From NCBI GenBank assembly GCA_025093555.1, contig JAIWNF010000080.1, forward strand, positions 1 to 64,000: a stretch of DNA of 64,000 bases. Direction: 5' to 3'. A program made the position numbers and the translations under genes. The notes below the pieces were generated by a model that saw only the letters and a list, made by a program, of their open reading frames with translations, was not told the origin of the DNA and ran no database searches. This document shows positions 24,864 through 36,153 of this stretch, one piece after another (within the stretch, counting starts at the first letter, position 1; the number at the start of each line of letters is the position of its first letter). This DNA is from Circinella umbellata (taxonomy: Eukaryota > Mucoromycota > Mucoromycetes > Mucorales > Lichtheimiaceae).

Positions 24864-27800
24864 ATTTTCTGTAAAATTGATATATGAATGATAATATCAA
24901 TAATAATAGTAATAATAAAGGGAAGTTTTTTTTTCTTTTTACTGGTGCGCTTTTTGTAATACAATAAACTTTCTGTGATTCACTCCTCTTTTTTAATCTC
25001 TGAAGAGGTTTTGAAATTTTTTTATTAGGTGATACAACATTTTCATAACATTAACTATAACACAGACAATTTCTTTAAAGTAATAAAGTAACCCAATAAT
25101 ACTATTCTTGTAGATCCTTTTATTTTCATGCAGATTGAATATATCTCTTTCTTTCTTTTGAAGAAAAAAAGATCATTCTTCTTTAGTTCATATTTGTTGT
25201 CTTGAGATCTCCGCAATTAAAAAATTATAACGCAACTTGCAGCAAGATATAAAAGATAAACAAAGATATTCTTCTCAATGCAAATTATATACATAAACAA
25301 ATAATAGTATATGCTTTAATATAATAATAATAATAATAATAATACTCTTCATTCTTATTCGCGTATAATGTGTGTTTTCATCGATAAAGAATAAGCATTA
25401 GAAGGTTATCAAGAATTCAATTTTCAGCTGCATTTTTTTTTTTCGGTTTTCGTTAGCTTAATAATTCTTATTCTATTTCTTTTGTCCGTGCTTGATAACT
25501 TAAATACTAAACGATTTAAATTACTTTCTTTTTTATTATTATTATTAAATAATCAACAGTATAAATGGAATGAATTATTTTGTTCACAGATTTAATAACT
25601 AATATAATATTACCATTAACAAATAATCATCATTCGAGATTGTTTGTTATATAACATTAATCATATAAGAGTAAAACAATATTAATAGTGACACGCGTTT
25701 TCCATTTGGTTGTATTGTATGATTAGTACGTTTTATGCATTCTCCTGACATTTACTACATAACCTTGTTTTTTTTCCCTTCAAACTTTTAAGGCTTATAA
25801 CACTCCCCCCAAATAAAGAAAAAGCATTCCATCTTTTTTTATTATTAGAAAAAAGAGAAAAAAAATAAGATGGTATGATAATTCACTTGTACTAACTAAC
25901 ATTTATATAAAACAAACTTGCTAGAATTTTATTCTCATGGATACTCTAATATCCTCTGCCCACACACTCTCCACAAAGAGCTACTATAATAGTCAATTAT
26001 TCTCTAAATAAACCACATACACATTTTATATTATTTAAGACATATAATAAATTATCAAATGACCTGTCGACACATTCTTATTCATTTTTTTTAAAAAAAA
26101 AAATGATCATGTGTTCTTTTTTATTTCATTTAAGGTATGTGCCGGGATGTCATTTTCTTAGTTAGATTTCTTTTAATGGTCTTATCAAACCTTTATCAAA
26201 AAAAAATGGGTAGAATAGTTTTCGTCGGTCACGCAAATCCTTTTTTTTTTAGGTTTTATATAGTTTACATAATGAGCAAAAAATATATGATCCGCAATCC
26301 TTGATAATTCTATGATTGTATTTATGCCAGTTTTTTTTTTTTTTTTGCGTTCTGCAATGACCCAACTTCCTTCTTTCCTATTTATATAGAATTTTATCAT
26401 ATAGTATTAGTAACATGGGATGCTCTTCGTCTATTTTATTTATTCTTGCTCTTGCAACATGAAGCATAACCTATTTAGACCGGATTTTCTGACCAAAATG
26501 TCAATTTCAAATAGAAAAATCATGAATACATAAAAATTTCGACCCATCTGAAAATTTAAAATTTACTGTTTAATTTTCGAAAGTAGCTAAACTGAGTGGT
26601 TTCTCGTCATTCCATTATACAGACAAAGAACGGTCGTGTCAACATCTTCTGCCTGTTCAGTGGGATAGTTGCGTACAAGCCAAAATTGCAACCCGAAAGA
26701 AGAAGCTCTTTTGAAACTGATCACAAATTATAGTCTCTCACTGACATATAACTATAGTTGCATACCCCACCATCATCGTAGCATCATCTATTACTCATAG
26801 TTATCATACTCATAATCTACTTTCTCCGCACATGCTACTCAAGTCAAACTTTCTTGACATTAAGGGGGGGCTTTTTTTTAGTTGTGATCACTAGAGCCCT
26901 TAAAGTAATTTTCTTAACCCCTTTTGTACCGCAAAAAAAGCAGCTACATATTTGAAGACAAAAGTCACTTAATCTTCTTGACACGACGTAATAAATGTCT
27001 TTCAACTACGTATAATGGAAATAAAGGACGATGCTTATTTTTTTCGTGAGGCTAGCTGAATGTGCTATACCAAATAGTAGGATCAATACTTTTCCTGGGC
27101 TATTAGCTACGAGACATTATGTATCCGAGTCTTTGGGTTTACTTTCAAAAAAGTTATAGTGTACAAAAAATCATTATACTTTATTTTTCTACTTCTCTTC
27201 CTCTTACGTACTTCTACTACTATAAGTTGCTATGTTTTCCGATCAATGCTAAAAAAAACATAAAGTGCGATAGTAATAGGCTAATTATAAAGCGAAGTAA
27301 ACTAAATGGCGTTGTCAAAAAAAAATAGAAGAAAATTAAGAACTTTTAATGGATGAGGAGGATTAGTTTAATATGACTTGCAAGTAAGATGCAGATATAA
27401 CGCAATACCTGATTTCACTCTTCTTATTACAACTTGAGCCCGCTCTGACATTTTGTTTTCTATTGATGAAATTGACTTAATATATTCAACGCATAAGTGT
27501 ATGACACTGAAGGCATGAACTTATTCTTTCTTACGTCATTTAAACTCTGGACAAAACTGAAAAGTTCAAAAGACTTACTATGGTGATGAAAATCAGATAA
27601 TGATTTGTCATTATACCTTAAGCTGCTTGCCAAAGAAAGCAATATTATTACTCAAGGTTTTAGCAACGTTTTACAGTGACTAGAAAATAAAAAGTGCTAC
27701 CTTTGACCTCTTGTTATTAAAATATTATATAAAAAGTTAAGAAGCATGGTTAATAATGCTGAAGAAGATATACTGCACTTTTACTGGGACAAAATGATAA

Positions 27801-28082
27801 TTTTTTCTACTACATACCTATTATAACCCCCCCCACACAGATATATATATTTATACAGATCTTTGACGATATACACATTGTCTTCATACAGTTTACGTAG
27901 ATTGTGCTACATTACGTATTAACTGGACTTGGAATTATATCCATCATCATTAAAAGAATTATTCCTTGGATAAATCTTTGTAATGGCTATTTTTCTTCGA
28001 TGTTATTATTGTATTTTAGCGTATTTCGCCATTAAATTCAACAGTACTATAGCTTTATTAATTTAACTATGATACTCAAACT

Positions 28083-29056
28083 CGATTCAGTTCTCGACGA
28101 TGTCCAAGATTTAGATTCTTGTTAGTTTCAGATTTCACTCGGTGCCACTTTACATATCGCATCATGATTTTCAACGTGCTATCCGATTACACCCAAGCGT
28201 TCACTATATCTTTTCAGATATTCAAGACGATCCAAGGCAAATTAAAAAATGAATGCTTTAAGTTATCAAAAGTTAAAAATAGGATTATCTATGATAATGT
28301 CAAAGTAAAAAAAATAAAAGTTTACAAGTCGAATTCCGTAATATGGCAAACGAATTCATATGTATCTACCTAAGAGTCTGACAAATTCAAAACATTTATT
28401 ACAGTTATCTTTTCGAGGTATACTAAAATTTAATGTTTTTTCGAGTAAACCATTAATTTTTTTCACCACTACTTCAAATACTGATCATCGTCAATTCTTC
28501 TATTTTGAAGGTGAAGCTTTTCTGAATGCATTTATCAATGACTAATGCCTTCCAATGGATATTTGTACAAGAACATCCATAAGCTCTCTAGTATGAAGAA
28601 AGAAATGTCTATGAATAATTTATTAGTAACATAAAGGAGCTTTATATCTTTGAATCGATGTTCATCATCTTTACCAACGATATACGTACCATTATCACTA
28701 TACAATCTTTCCTAATTACATGCATAGAATTTATATATGGAGCTATCTACATATCAACCCTTAAGGATAGAATGTGGTTGCATTTGTTAACAAGATCAAA
28801 AATGAAGAAAAGAATATACTTTATACAATCCTTATGTGGCTACTGTTATGACGTTACATATAATGATATCAAAGTATTTGCTACTGTGGAGAGCTACTTA
28901 AACTACTTCAAATCATTTGAAATAAATTTATCAATGATGTTGAAACCAATATATTCAATACTTAGTAGCAATATTGGAAGTGTACGTATTGTAAAATCAA
29001 AACACATGTATTTCAGCGTGTCTCATCAGACATTCCCATTTTTAAAAATAAGATAA
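28083..29056 (+). pseudogene. Possible decayed protein-coding gene, unidentified
   Basis: Three consecutive same-strand frames (to 28373, 28360-28545 and 28658-29056) lie in different phases. They hold mixed, non-repetitive amino-acid sequence in a region whose neighbours are poly-A/T. Stretches such as CPRFRFLLVSDFTRCHFTYR and TSNTDHRQFFYFEGE look protein-like. The frames are broken by stops and shifts without obvious GT-AG pairs that would join them. This could be a relic of a multigene-family member. Identity is unknown and chance cannot be excluded. Confidence 0.28.
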
Positions 29057-29386
29057 CCCCATATAATTTTAAATAAATACTATGAATATATATATTATAA
29101 TCCTATATATTAGTGATAAATTTGTTCCGGTAGAAAAAAAGCATAAGATTTTTTAAAACTATTATTAATATCTTCTTTCGACATAATTTGTATCTGATAA
29201 GTTAACTAAAGATGAAAAGACGAATGATCTATGGATCAAAACATTGGGGATAATAAGAAAAATGCCTTTTTTATTCGATGAGATGTTTCCTTAAAAGGTA
29301 ATTCCTTAAAAATCCGGTTGTTATCCGACAGGAAATCGGACCTCCAGAGTAGGGTGTTCAAAGGTCGTCTTTAGGCTGAAACTAAA

Positions 29387-29401
29387 TCCTCCTTTTTCTT
29401 C
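29387..29401 (+). promoter_or_regulatory. Pyrimidine tract just before the L26 start
   Basis: An unbroken pyrimidine run (tcctcctttttcttc) ends 10 bases before the ATG. Such tracts near transcription starts are common in highly expressed fungal ribosomal protein genes. The start site itself is not shown by the sequence. Confidence 0.4.
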
Positions 29402-29411
29402 GCACATAACC

Positions 29412-30393
29412 ATGAAGTACAGTGCTGGTAAGAAAATTCGAAAGAATCATAGAATCGAATAGAGAAAGAGTGATAGAGAAATGGATGAATAGATTTAGAG
29501 AAATGGATGGATGGATTGATTTTCAGATGGATGGATTATAATAATAATGTAACTTTATTTTTTATTTTTTTTTCCTTTTTAATTTACAATGTGTAAATTA
29601 TATAGACGTTAGCTCTTCGCGCAGAAAGAGCAGAAAGGCTCATTTCACCGCTTCCTCGACTGAACGTCGTAAGATTATGAGCTCTGCTCTCTCCAAGGAG
29701 CTCCGCGAAAAATACAACGTGAGTTGATAAACGAACAATATATATAACGAACGAACCCATTATTATACACAACAATTCAATATATATATATATTACACAA
29801 AACAATTACATATACATTCAGACTCAAAGAGATACGATTTATTTACCAATTATTATTTATTTCTTTATACGACACAATTGTACATGTATATCTATTTATA
29901 TAAAATAATATAGACTCGCTCCATTCCTGTTCGCAAGGACGATGAAGTTTTGGTCGTTCGTGGTTCTTTGAAGGGTCGTGAAGGCAAGGTTGTCCAAGTC
30001 TACCGTAAGAAGTGGGTTATTCACATTGATCGTGTCAACCGTGAAAAGGTCAACGGTAAGATAAGCCTTTTTTAAAAAGATATATTTACAAAGAATACTT
30101 TATGAATTTGAACTTCTTACTTATTTGAAATATGACAATTAAAATCAATGGAATAAATATAGGTGCTTCTGTTCCTATTGGCGTCCACCCCTCCAACGTT
30201 GTCGTTACCAAGGTCAAGATTGACAAGAGCCGTCAAGCTATCTTGGACCGCAAGGACCGTTCCAAGGGTAAGGCTGAAGCTATGCAACAGGTTAGTAAAA
30301 CAAGAATAACGATACTCTATTATTAAATATTTTTACTTTTAACATTTGTACTAACTTTAAAACTTTTTTTTTCTTTATAATAAATTATAGTAA
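29412..30393 (+). CDS. RPL26: 60S ribosomal protein L26 (uL24 family)
   Basis: Five exons: 29412-29427, 29606-29718, 29914-30055, 30163-30290 and 30391-30393. The product is 133 aa. It is a large-subunit protein near the exit tunnel. Exon 1 codes for MKYSA only. The diagnostic sequence follows: [38 protein letters not shown], the KOW motif ([20 protein letters not shown]), and a basic C-terminal helix ending AEAMQQ. This matches the normal eukaryotic end of the protein. The last intron lies immediately before the stop codon, so the final exon contributes only TAA. Codon use is more GC-rich (AAG, GTC, ACC, CGT) than in every neighbour, as expected for a highly expressed gene. The first intron contains GATG repeats. 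Confidence 0.96.
29481..29537. repeat. Imperfect GATG tetranucleotide repeats in the first L26 intron
   Basis: Several copies of atggatg/gatggatt occur in the first intron, separated by agatttagag. Confidence 0.6.
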
Positions 30394-30923
30394 ATTGGGT
30401 TTTTTCTTTTTATTTGCTTGCAAAATATAAAAATACACAAATTTCCGTTCAAAAAAATTCAAAATGTCGTATTTGTCAACAACAATTATTATTTTTATGC
30501 ACATGTGGTTCTTTTTTTCTCTTGGGTTTATGCATGAGGATTATTAATAATTGGGGGAATTGTGATGAGAAAGAGATAGTAAAGATTGATTTTGTTTTTT
30601 TTCTTTACGAAACCTTTTTTTTTTTTGATAAACAATTATACAAAGGTGAAAAAAGGTAGTTTGAATGGCAACTTGGTTATCCTTGTTGATGAAGAAAAAA
30701 AGAAAATCTTACAGTAAGGTTGAGAAAGTAGCTTTTTTTTTTGGTTTGTCTTTTTGATTTGAAAATAAACAATAGGAAGAAAAAGATAAAGAAAGGGAAC
30801 AAGACGAATGAGAATATGAGTTAGAAATAGCGACGGTATAAATGGATAATATATTATAATAGTGTTAATAATAGTAAAACAAATGGGTAAGAAGGAATGA
30901 GAAAGAGAGAGTGTGTTATAGCA
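30394..30923. other. Convergent 3' flanks of L26 and the hexokinase-like gene
   Basis: T-rich, then purine-rich sequence with no coding potential. The 81-codon frame at 30414-30659 lies in the presumed L26 3' region and is dominated by Phe/Lys runs. Confidence 0.55.
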
Positions 30924-32896
30924 TTATAGTGTCATCTCAACATCTTGTTGACTAATCTTTTCAGCCATCATTGCTACAATAGCAGCACCAACAATCCGTG
31001 AAAACTTGACAATACCCACTGAAATCTTGCTCGAAACTTCTTCAGGAATTAATGCTTTCAAAGTTTCGCATACTTTTGGATGAAATGATGGATAATCTTT
31101 ATATACTTCTCCACTGATAGCTAGAGAGCAAAAAGAAAGGAAAAATGATTTGGTTAATTATTTTTTGAAAAACCTGTATTATTCATTAAAAGATAAAAAG
31201 AAGAAGGGACCTCACCAATAGCAAAACCATCACTATTTCTATTCAATCCGACCCCACGTTCCACCATATGCTTGACAACACTTGCGATATTAGCACCCAA
31301 CAACATGGCAGCACGTTGACCCACAAGTTCACATATTTTCTTGACAATTTCTCTGTCTGCTTGTGTGGTTTCATCCACTTTACACATCTCTTCCAACACG
31401 ACCCGCGTGTCTTCAAGATTTTCCCAATCATCATCGGCTTCACATACATACATATAACTGGTATCAAAATGATACGGTGTTCGTAATAAACAATCACCAT
31501 CATCATCATCCGTTTGAAACGAAAGAATTTGACGATCTACAAGATCTACCAAAATTTGTCGTACAATTTCTCCAAGATACATTCCTGTTGTCATTTTCTC
31601 AAATATATGAATGCCTTGATTATTACTTTCACCATCTACAAGATGATCATACCGATTCATTGGTAAATGACCAATACCACGTCTTGAACCAAAGTTACAC
31701 CATTCTGTACTAATAATCATATCGTTGTTTAAATCTTCTCCTTGTTGTTGTTGTTGTTGTACCAAGGACTTATCAATGTTACCGACTTTTTCATAATATG
31801 CACAGTTGGTTCCAATATTATGCACGATACCAATTCGTGTTGCTGGGTGTTGATAAGCATGTGCTAATAAAGTACAGACGGAATCTATAAAAAAAAACAA
31901 AAGTTGTTGTTTGACAACCGCTACATGCAAAAAAAAAAGTTCCTTTTCCTCTCTTTTCCTTTTCCTACCATCCTCACAGTCGCATATATAATTATACATA
32001 TTTAAAAATAAAAAAGATAATTTACCATTTGCTATGGCAACAATTCGAACATTGAGGCCTTTTGCTTGGAAACGAGATTGAAAAAGATCAACTACGTCTC
32101 TACCTATCACATTTGGATATTCAAACCCATGTTCCAACGCAATAAATGTTCCACGGTCAAGTCCAGTTTGTCGAACAGCAAATCCTAAACTGATGGCCAT
32201 TGAATATACCGTTTGATCAGAAGGAGAAGATTGTTTTTGATGTGTTGATACAGTTTGTGGGTTTTTATTTGTTGAAGAAGAAGAGGATCCTGATACTCTT
32301 CGTTGAAAATCAGAAACACAATCTGCTACATAATCGATAAGAATACTGATATCATCTCCAGTTGATAAATCGTCAGGTATTTCATATTGATATTGATTAA
32401 TCGCTAGTTTTCCACCTTCTCCTTTAAGTTTAACTTGACATACGTAAATATCCACGCCACTGATTTCCAACGCTAGATAAGTTCCCTTTTCATTTCCAGT
32501 TGGATACCCTATGTTTGTTATTTTCGTGTAAATAAACTATACTTATTTATATACAAAATAAAGGTCCTGACATGATACATATGGACATGTAGAGTAAAAC
32601 TAAGTAGTAATAGTAATAGTTGCCAATATACCTGTAACATAGGAAGGAATCATCTTTAGATCACCTGATTGCCCTTCGACATTAGCTAAACCAGTATCCA
32701 TTTCTTTTTCGAAACCATGAACAAGAGTATGAAGCTGTTCGTTTGATACTTGTAATAATTGTCGAATTTCGTCAATGGCAGCTTGTTGCTGTGGTGAACA
32801 GTGAGTTAAATGCATTGTTGAATCAGAACGTCGTCGTCGTCCTCCTCCTCCATGGTCAGTATTGTTTATATTATTGTTTTCGAGTTTGGTGGACAT
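30924..32896 (-). CDS. Hexokinase-like protein with degenerate active site
   Basis: Four exons: 32896-32632, 32508-32026, 31884-31216 and 31120-30924. The product is 537 aa. Hexokinase similarity covers the whole length: an N-terminal helix (LLQVSNEQLHTLVHGFEKEM, MIPSYVTGYPTGNEKGTYLALE), QTGLDRGTFIALEHGFEYPNVIGRDVV, AIANDSVCTLLAHAY, IGTNCAYYEKV, STEWCNFGS, LPMNRYDHLVDGESNNQG and FEKMTTGMYLGEIVRQ. Several signature residues are lost. The phosphate loop DLGGTNxR is EISGVDIY (about 103-110). The FSFP sugar-binding segment is SLGF. The Thr-Lys pair before GF is Glu-His. NDTVGT is NDSVCT, although the catalytic Asp (about 250) remains. The protein carries Ser, Gln (seven in a row) and Asp runs absent from enzymes. 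It is probably a non-catalytic regulatory paralogue, comparable in kind to Aspergillus XprF/HxkC. Cellular role is inferred. Confidence 0.88.
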
Positions 32897-35800
32897 GAAA
32901 GTGAAGATTATATACAATATATAATAGGTATATATTATACTGCAATTAAAACTAGAAGAAAATAAAAAATAGAATAAAAAAATAGAGTGAAAGAGAAAAA
33001 GAGAAAAGGAAGAAGTAGAAAGGAAAAAATATTAAAAAAAAAGAAACGAAAGAAAAAAAAAACTTTTTTTTTTCTCGCTCACTCTTGTTATGTTATTATC
33101 TTGTTGTTAGATAAGTTATTGAGCGTGTGCGCGTGTTTTTCTTTTTTGGTGATAAAAATTAAGCTAACACGTAATAAAAAAAATCCTTTAGAAAAACGAA
33201 TGACGAGACCAGTGTAGCTAAAGATGAGTTATTTCTTTTCTGAGAGAGAAACTAATCCTCCCGCGCCCTTTCTTTTTTCTAATGTTCAAATATAAAAGGG
33301 TGGCACACACTTATTCATCTTGTAAAAAAGAAGAATAAGTAACACACATAAAGCGTATCCTTTCCCTGTTTCTTATTAAAATGATTTTCTAATCTCTGAT
33401 AATGCACTTCAGTATCTTATTTTTACCCGAAAGCAAAAGAACAAAACAAAAAATGACATGTCATTTAATTAAATTTTATTGTTATAACCTTTATATCATG
33501 TAATTACTCACATTTTATTTTAGTTTTTTCAGCATAATTTTCTCTTTTTTCCCAGGAAAGCAATGTAATTAGAGAGTTTCAGATCAAGTCTTTAAGCTTA
33601 TTACAAATATATGCAATCATATCGATCGATATCTCTTTTATTCTTTTATTTACCCCTTAGTTTCTTGATGACTCAAACTGTTTTTTTAATAATGTTATAT
33701 TGATTGTCACCTTTTTTATGCATTGTTTTACAAATGTATGGTAAATCATCTGTATAAGATTTTTGTCACGTATTATTAGTATTATTATCAAAATATCAAA
33801 ATGAGAAGAATAATTTCTCAGCACATGACCCAGTCAATTGTTTTGTTTTCTTTTTTGTCCAATAGATGTAAAAAATCAAGCTGGTTCATATTATAAAGGA
33901 TTAAAAACAGATATCCGCAAAATAGGATCGTCGATTGTTAGTAATGACTAACATCACTGTCGAACATAAAGAAATTTCAGTTTCTTGACAAATAATCTGG
34001 TATAACTTAAAAAAATATATGATAGAGTTCCCACATCATTAGAAAGTCACTTAAGATAATAGCTATGCGATGGTACATCACACTCATATACACGTGAGTT
34101 CGCACATTACTTACCATAAGACATCTTCGTTTTTAATGCATTATAAAATTATCAAATTATATAAAAAGGGTATATAGAAAGTTGATATTATAATTATTGT
34201 TGTTGTTATTTCTTAGATTAAATGCTGCTATGAATTTGTTGTTTTTAATAATGTAAAGTAATAATTTGTGATACTTCTAATTAAATTATATAATAGTGTT
34301 AACACGATGGTAGTACAGTAAGAGTAAATGTTTTTGGCGGAGGAAAAAAAACCCTTGTTTTGGGAAAGTTCTCATTTATTTACACACGCATTGCGTATCA
34401 CAAAAGAATGTAAACGATCTTGCATAAATTATATGGATAGTTTATTATTACTATTATTATTATACGTCAATTTTTAAATATAACTTACTGATCTATATGA
34501 TTGATAATCGATATTATAAAGATTATCGAAGGGAGCTATCTTTTACAACAGACAAAAAAAGTCATAAGCATATAATTAAACTACTTATCATTATCAAAAG
34601 CAGCAGCTTATTGACCAACCCCTTATAACTCGACATTGGCGAAGAGAGGGTAAAGATAGGTGAGTTTTACTATTCCTTATGTTGGCTAATTAGAACTCTG
34701 TCGAATATAAAATACGCTTTTACAATATAAAACGCGTCCTCGTTGCTGTCAACCATAATTTTATATAATATAGAAACGAACAAGAAGAGATTGATATACA
34801 GTCTAAACAAAAAAAAAGAGTATTGTGTTGTCGCAATCCCAGGTTCAGAGGTAGATAAAAAGAATAAACTTGTTTAAAAAAAGAAAAACAGTTATCTTTA
34901 TTTTCTTCAGCACAACAAGAGATTCAACAAATAGAATTAATATGTCATGTGCTGTCTTCTCATTTTCACAATTGCTTAGAAAATTAGTACGTTCAAATAC
35001 AGAAAAAACAAGATAATAAAGATTAAAAAAAAACATAAAGAGGATGAACTGTTAAGAGATTAAAGAAGTACAAATTATCATGGCGATCAAATATTTTAAG
35101 CTTACTCCACTCCTGTTATCGACTGTTTCACAACTCCGAAAAAGCACAGACCTTCAAAGTCACCTAGTACCTCTTTTATTTAATGAAACCAATTTTTTTC
35201 ATCGAATGTCATGGGAAGCCGGCCAAAATGGTAGGTATACAGGGGCAAGTGGTATGATTAATAATTTGAAGGTCTCATTATTGTTGTAGTCGGTACCCAG
35301 AAGGATCGCTTTATAATTTAACCCAATCAAATGTAGCGCGACCTATGTTTAGCTTTATAAATTATAAGAAAAAACTAGTCAGTAAAACCAACTGATTCTC
35401 ACCGCTGTATCCAAGCTTATATGTCATGTAAATAAAAAAATTCAAATATTTACAAAAGCACAATATTCAATTTATCTCCATAAAGATGCTACAATATGCA
35501 TGGGTAACTCGAAGTAGTAATCATAAAGTATCTTGGTTTACATGGAACCAATAAGCTTGGTACTACGCTTGTTTTTGTTAATATGTACCTCGATGACATA
35601 CAAACAAACAAAAAGTTTACTCTTCTCTTTTTGATGTACGTATCACATAAAAATACTTCAAAAAAAAATTCAAATTTGAGAACAAAGTTTGAGAATGCAA
35701 CTTACGTTTTTTTTTGTGGGATGGCTTATTTTTATAGGCTTGTTTTATGGCCTTCATTAGTGTATATATGAGATATCATATTAAAGTATCATTAATATAG

Positions 35801-36153
35801 CATTTTGAAATTAAGAATCTCAGAGCCTGATACTGCAATGTAGAATACGTAATGTTACATATCAATATAGCATTATTAGATATAAAATACACACACAGGC
35901 TTAGCTTTTGCATATTACATACTAAACATCTCAAATAATAACAGAACAAATAAATAAATAATAAACCATCAAACCATTTACTTTATGCACCCCTTTTTGT
36001 TATATATCTATTTTTTTAATTGATTTCGATTTGTTGTTCTCTGGGTAATGCTATTGAGCAAAGAAAGAATTAATAATAATAAAGACCAAAGTGACTTATA
36101 TAATCAATAAGTGTTATTAAATAATCTCCAATACTTTGTGAATAATTAGAGAA
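32897..36153. other. 3.3-kb intergenic region between divergent genes
   Basis: This holds the upstream region of the hexokinase-like gene and that of the HET gene. Poly-A/T tracts dominate. A strong TATA-like box on the + strand (33291-33298) has no ORF after it. A short frame at 35080-35289 with a possible 59-base intron (35231-35289) would give about 60 residues of unknown type; I do not call it a gene. Confidence 0.5.
33291..33298 (+). promoter_or_regulatory. TATAAAAG box without an obvious gene
   Basis: A perfect TATAAAAG is preceded by gaaactaatcctccc (33248-33262). A near copy of this string, gaaactaaatcctcct, lies just upstream of the L26 start codon. The first ATG downstream (33381) meets a stop after three codons. 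This may be an orphan promoter, a start for a non-coding RNA, or chance. Confidence 0.3.

Larger units (their letters stand above)
24864..29411. other. 4.5-kb gene-poor AT-rich region
   Basis: The region lies between two divergent genes. It contains (ATA)n at about 25320-25343, many poly-T runs and scattered short frames. Only 28083-29056 has a slightly more gene-like composition (see the separate entry). No tRNA or other RNA gene was recognised by eye. Confidence 0.5.

Noticed and set aside
30414..30659. 81-codon frame after L26
   Set aside because: It lies in the probable 3' untranslated region, is dominated by Phe/Lys runs and has no similarity.
35080..35320. Possible 60-residue two-exon gene
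   Set aside because: A GT-AG pair (35231-35289) exists, but the product is short, unrecognised and lacks promoter support.
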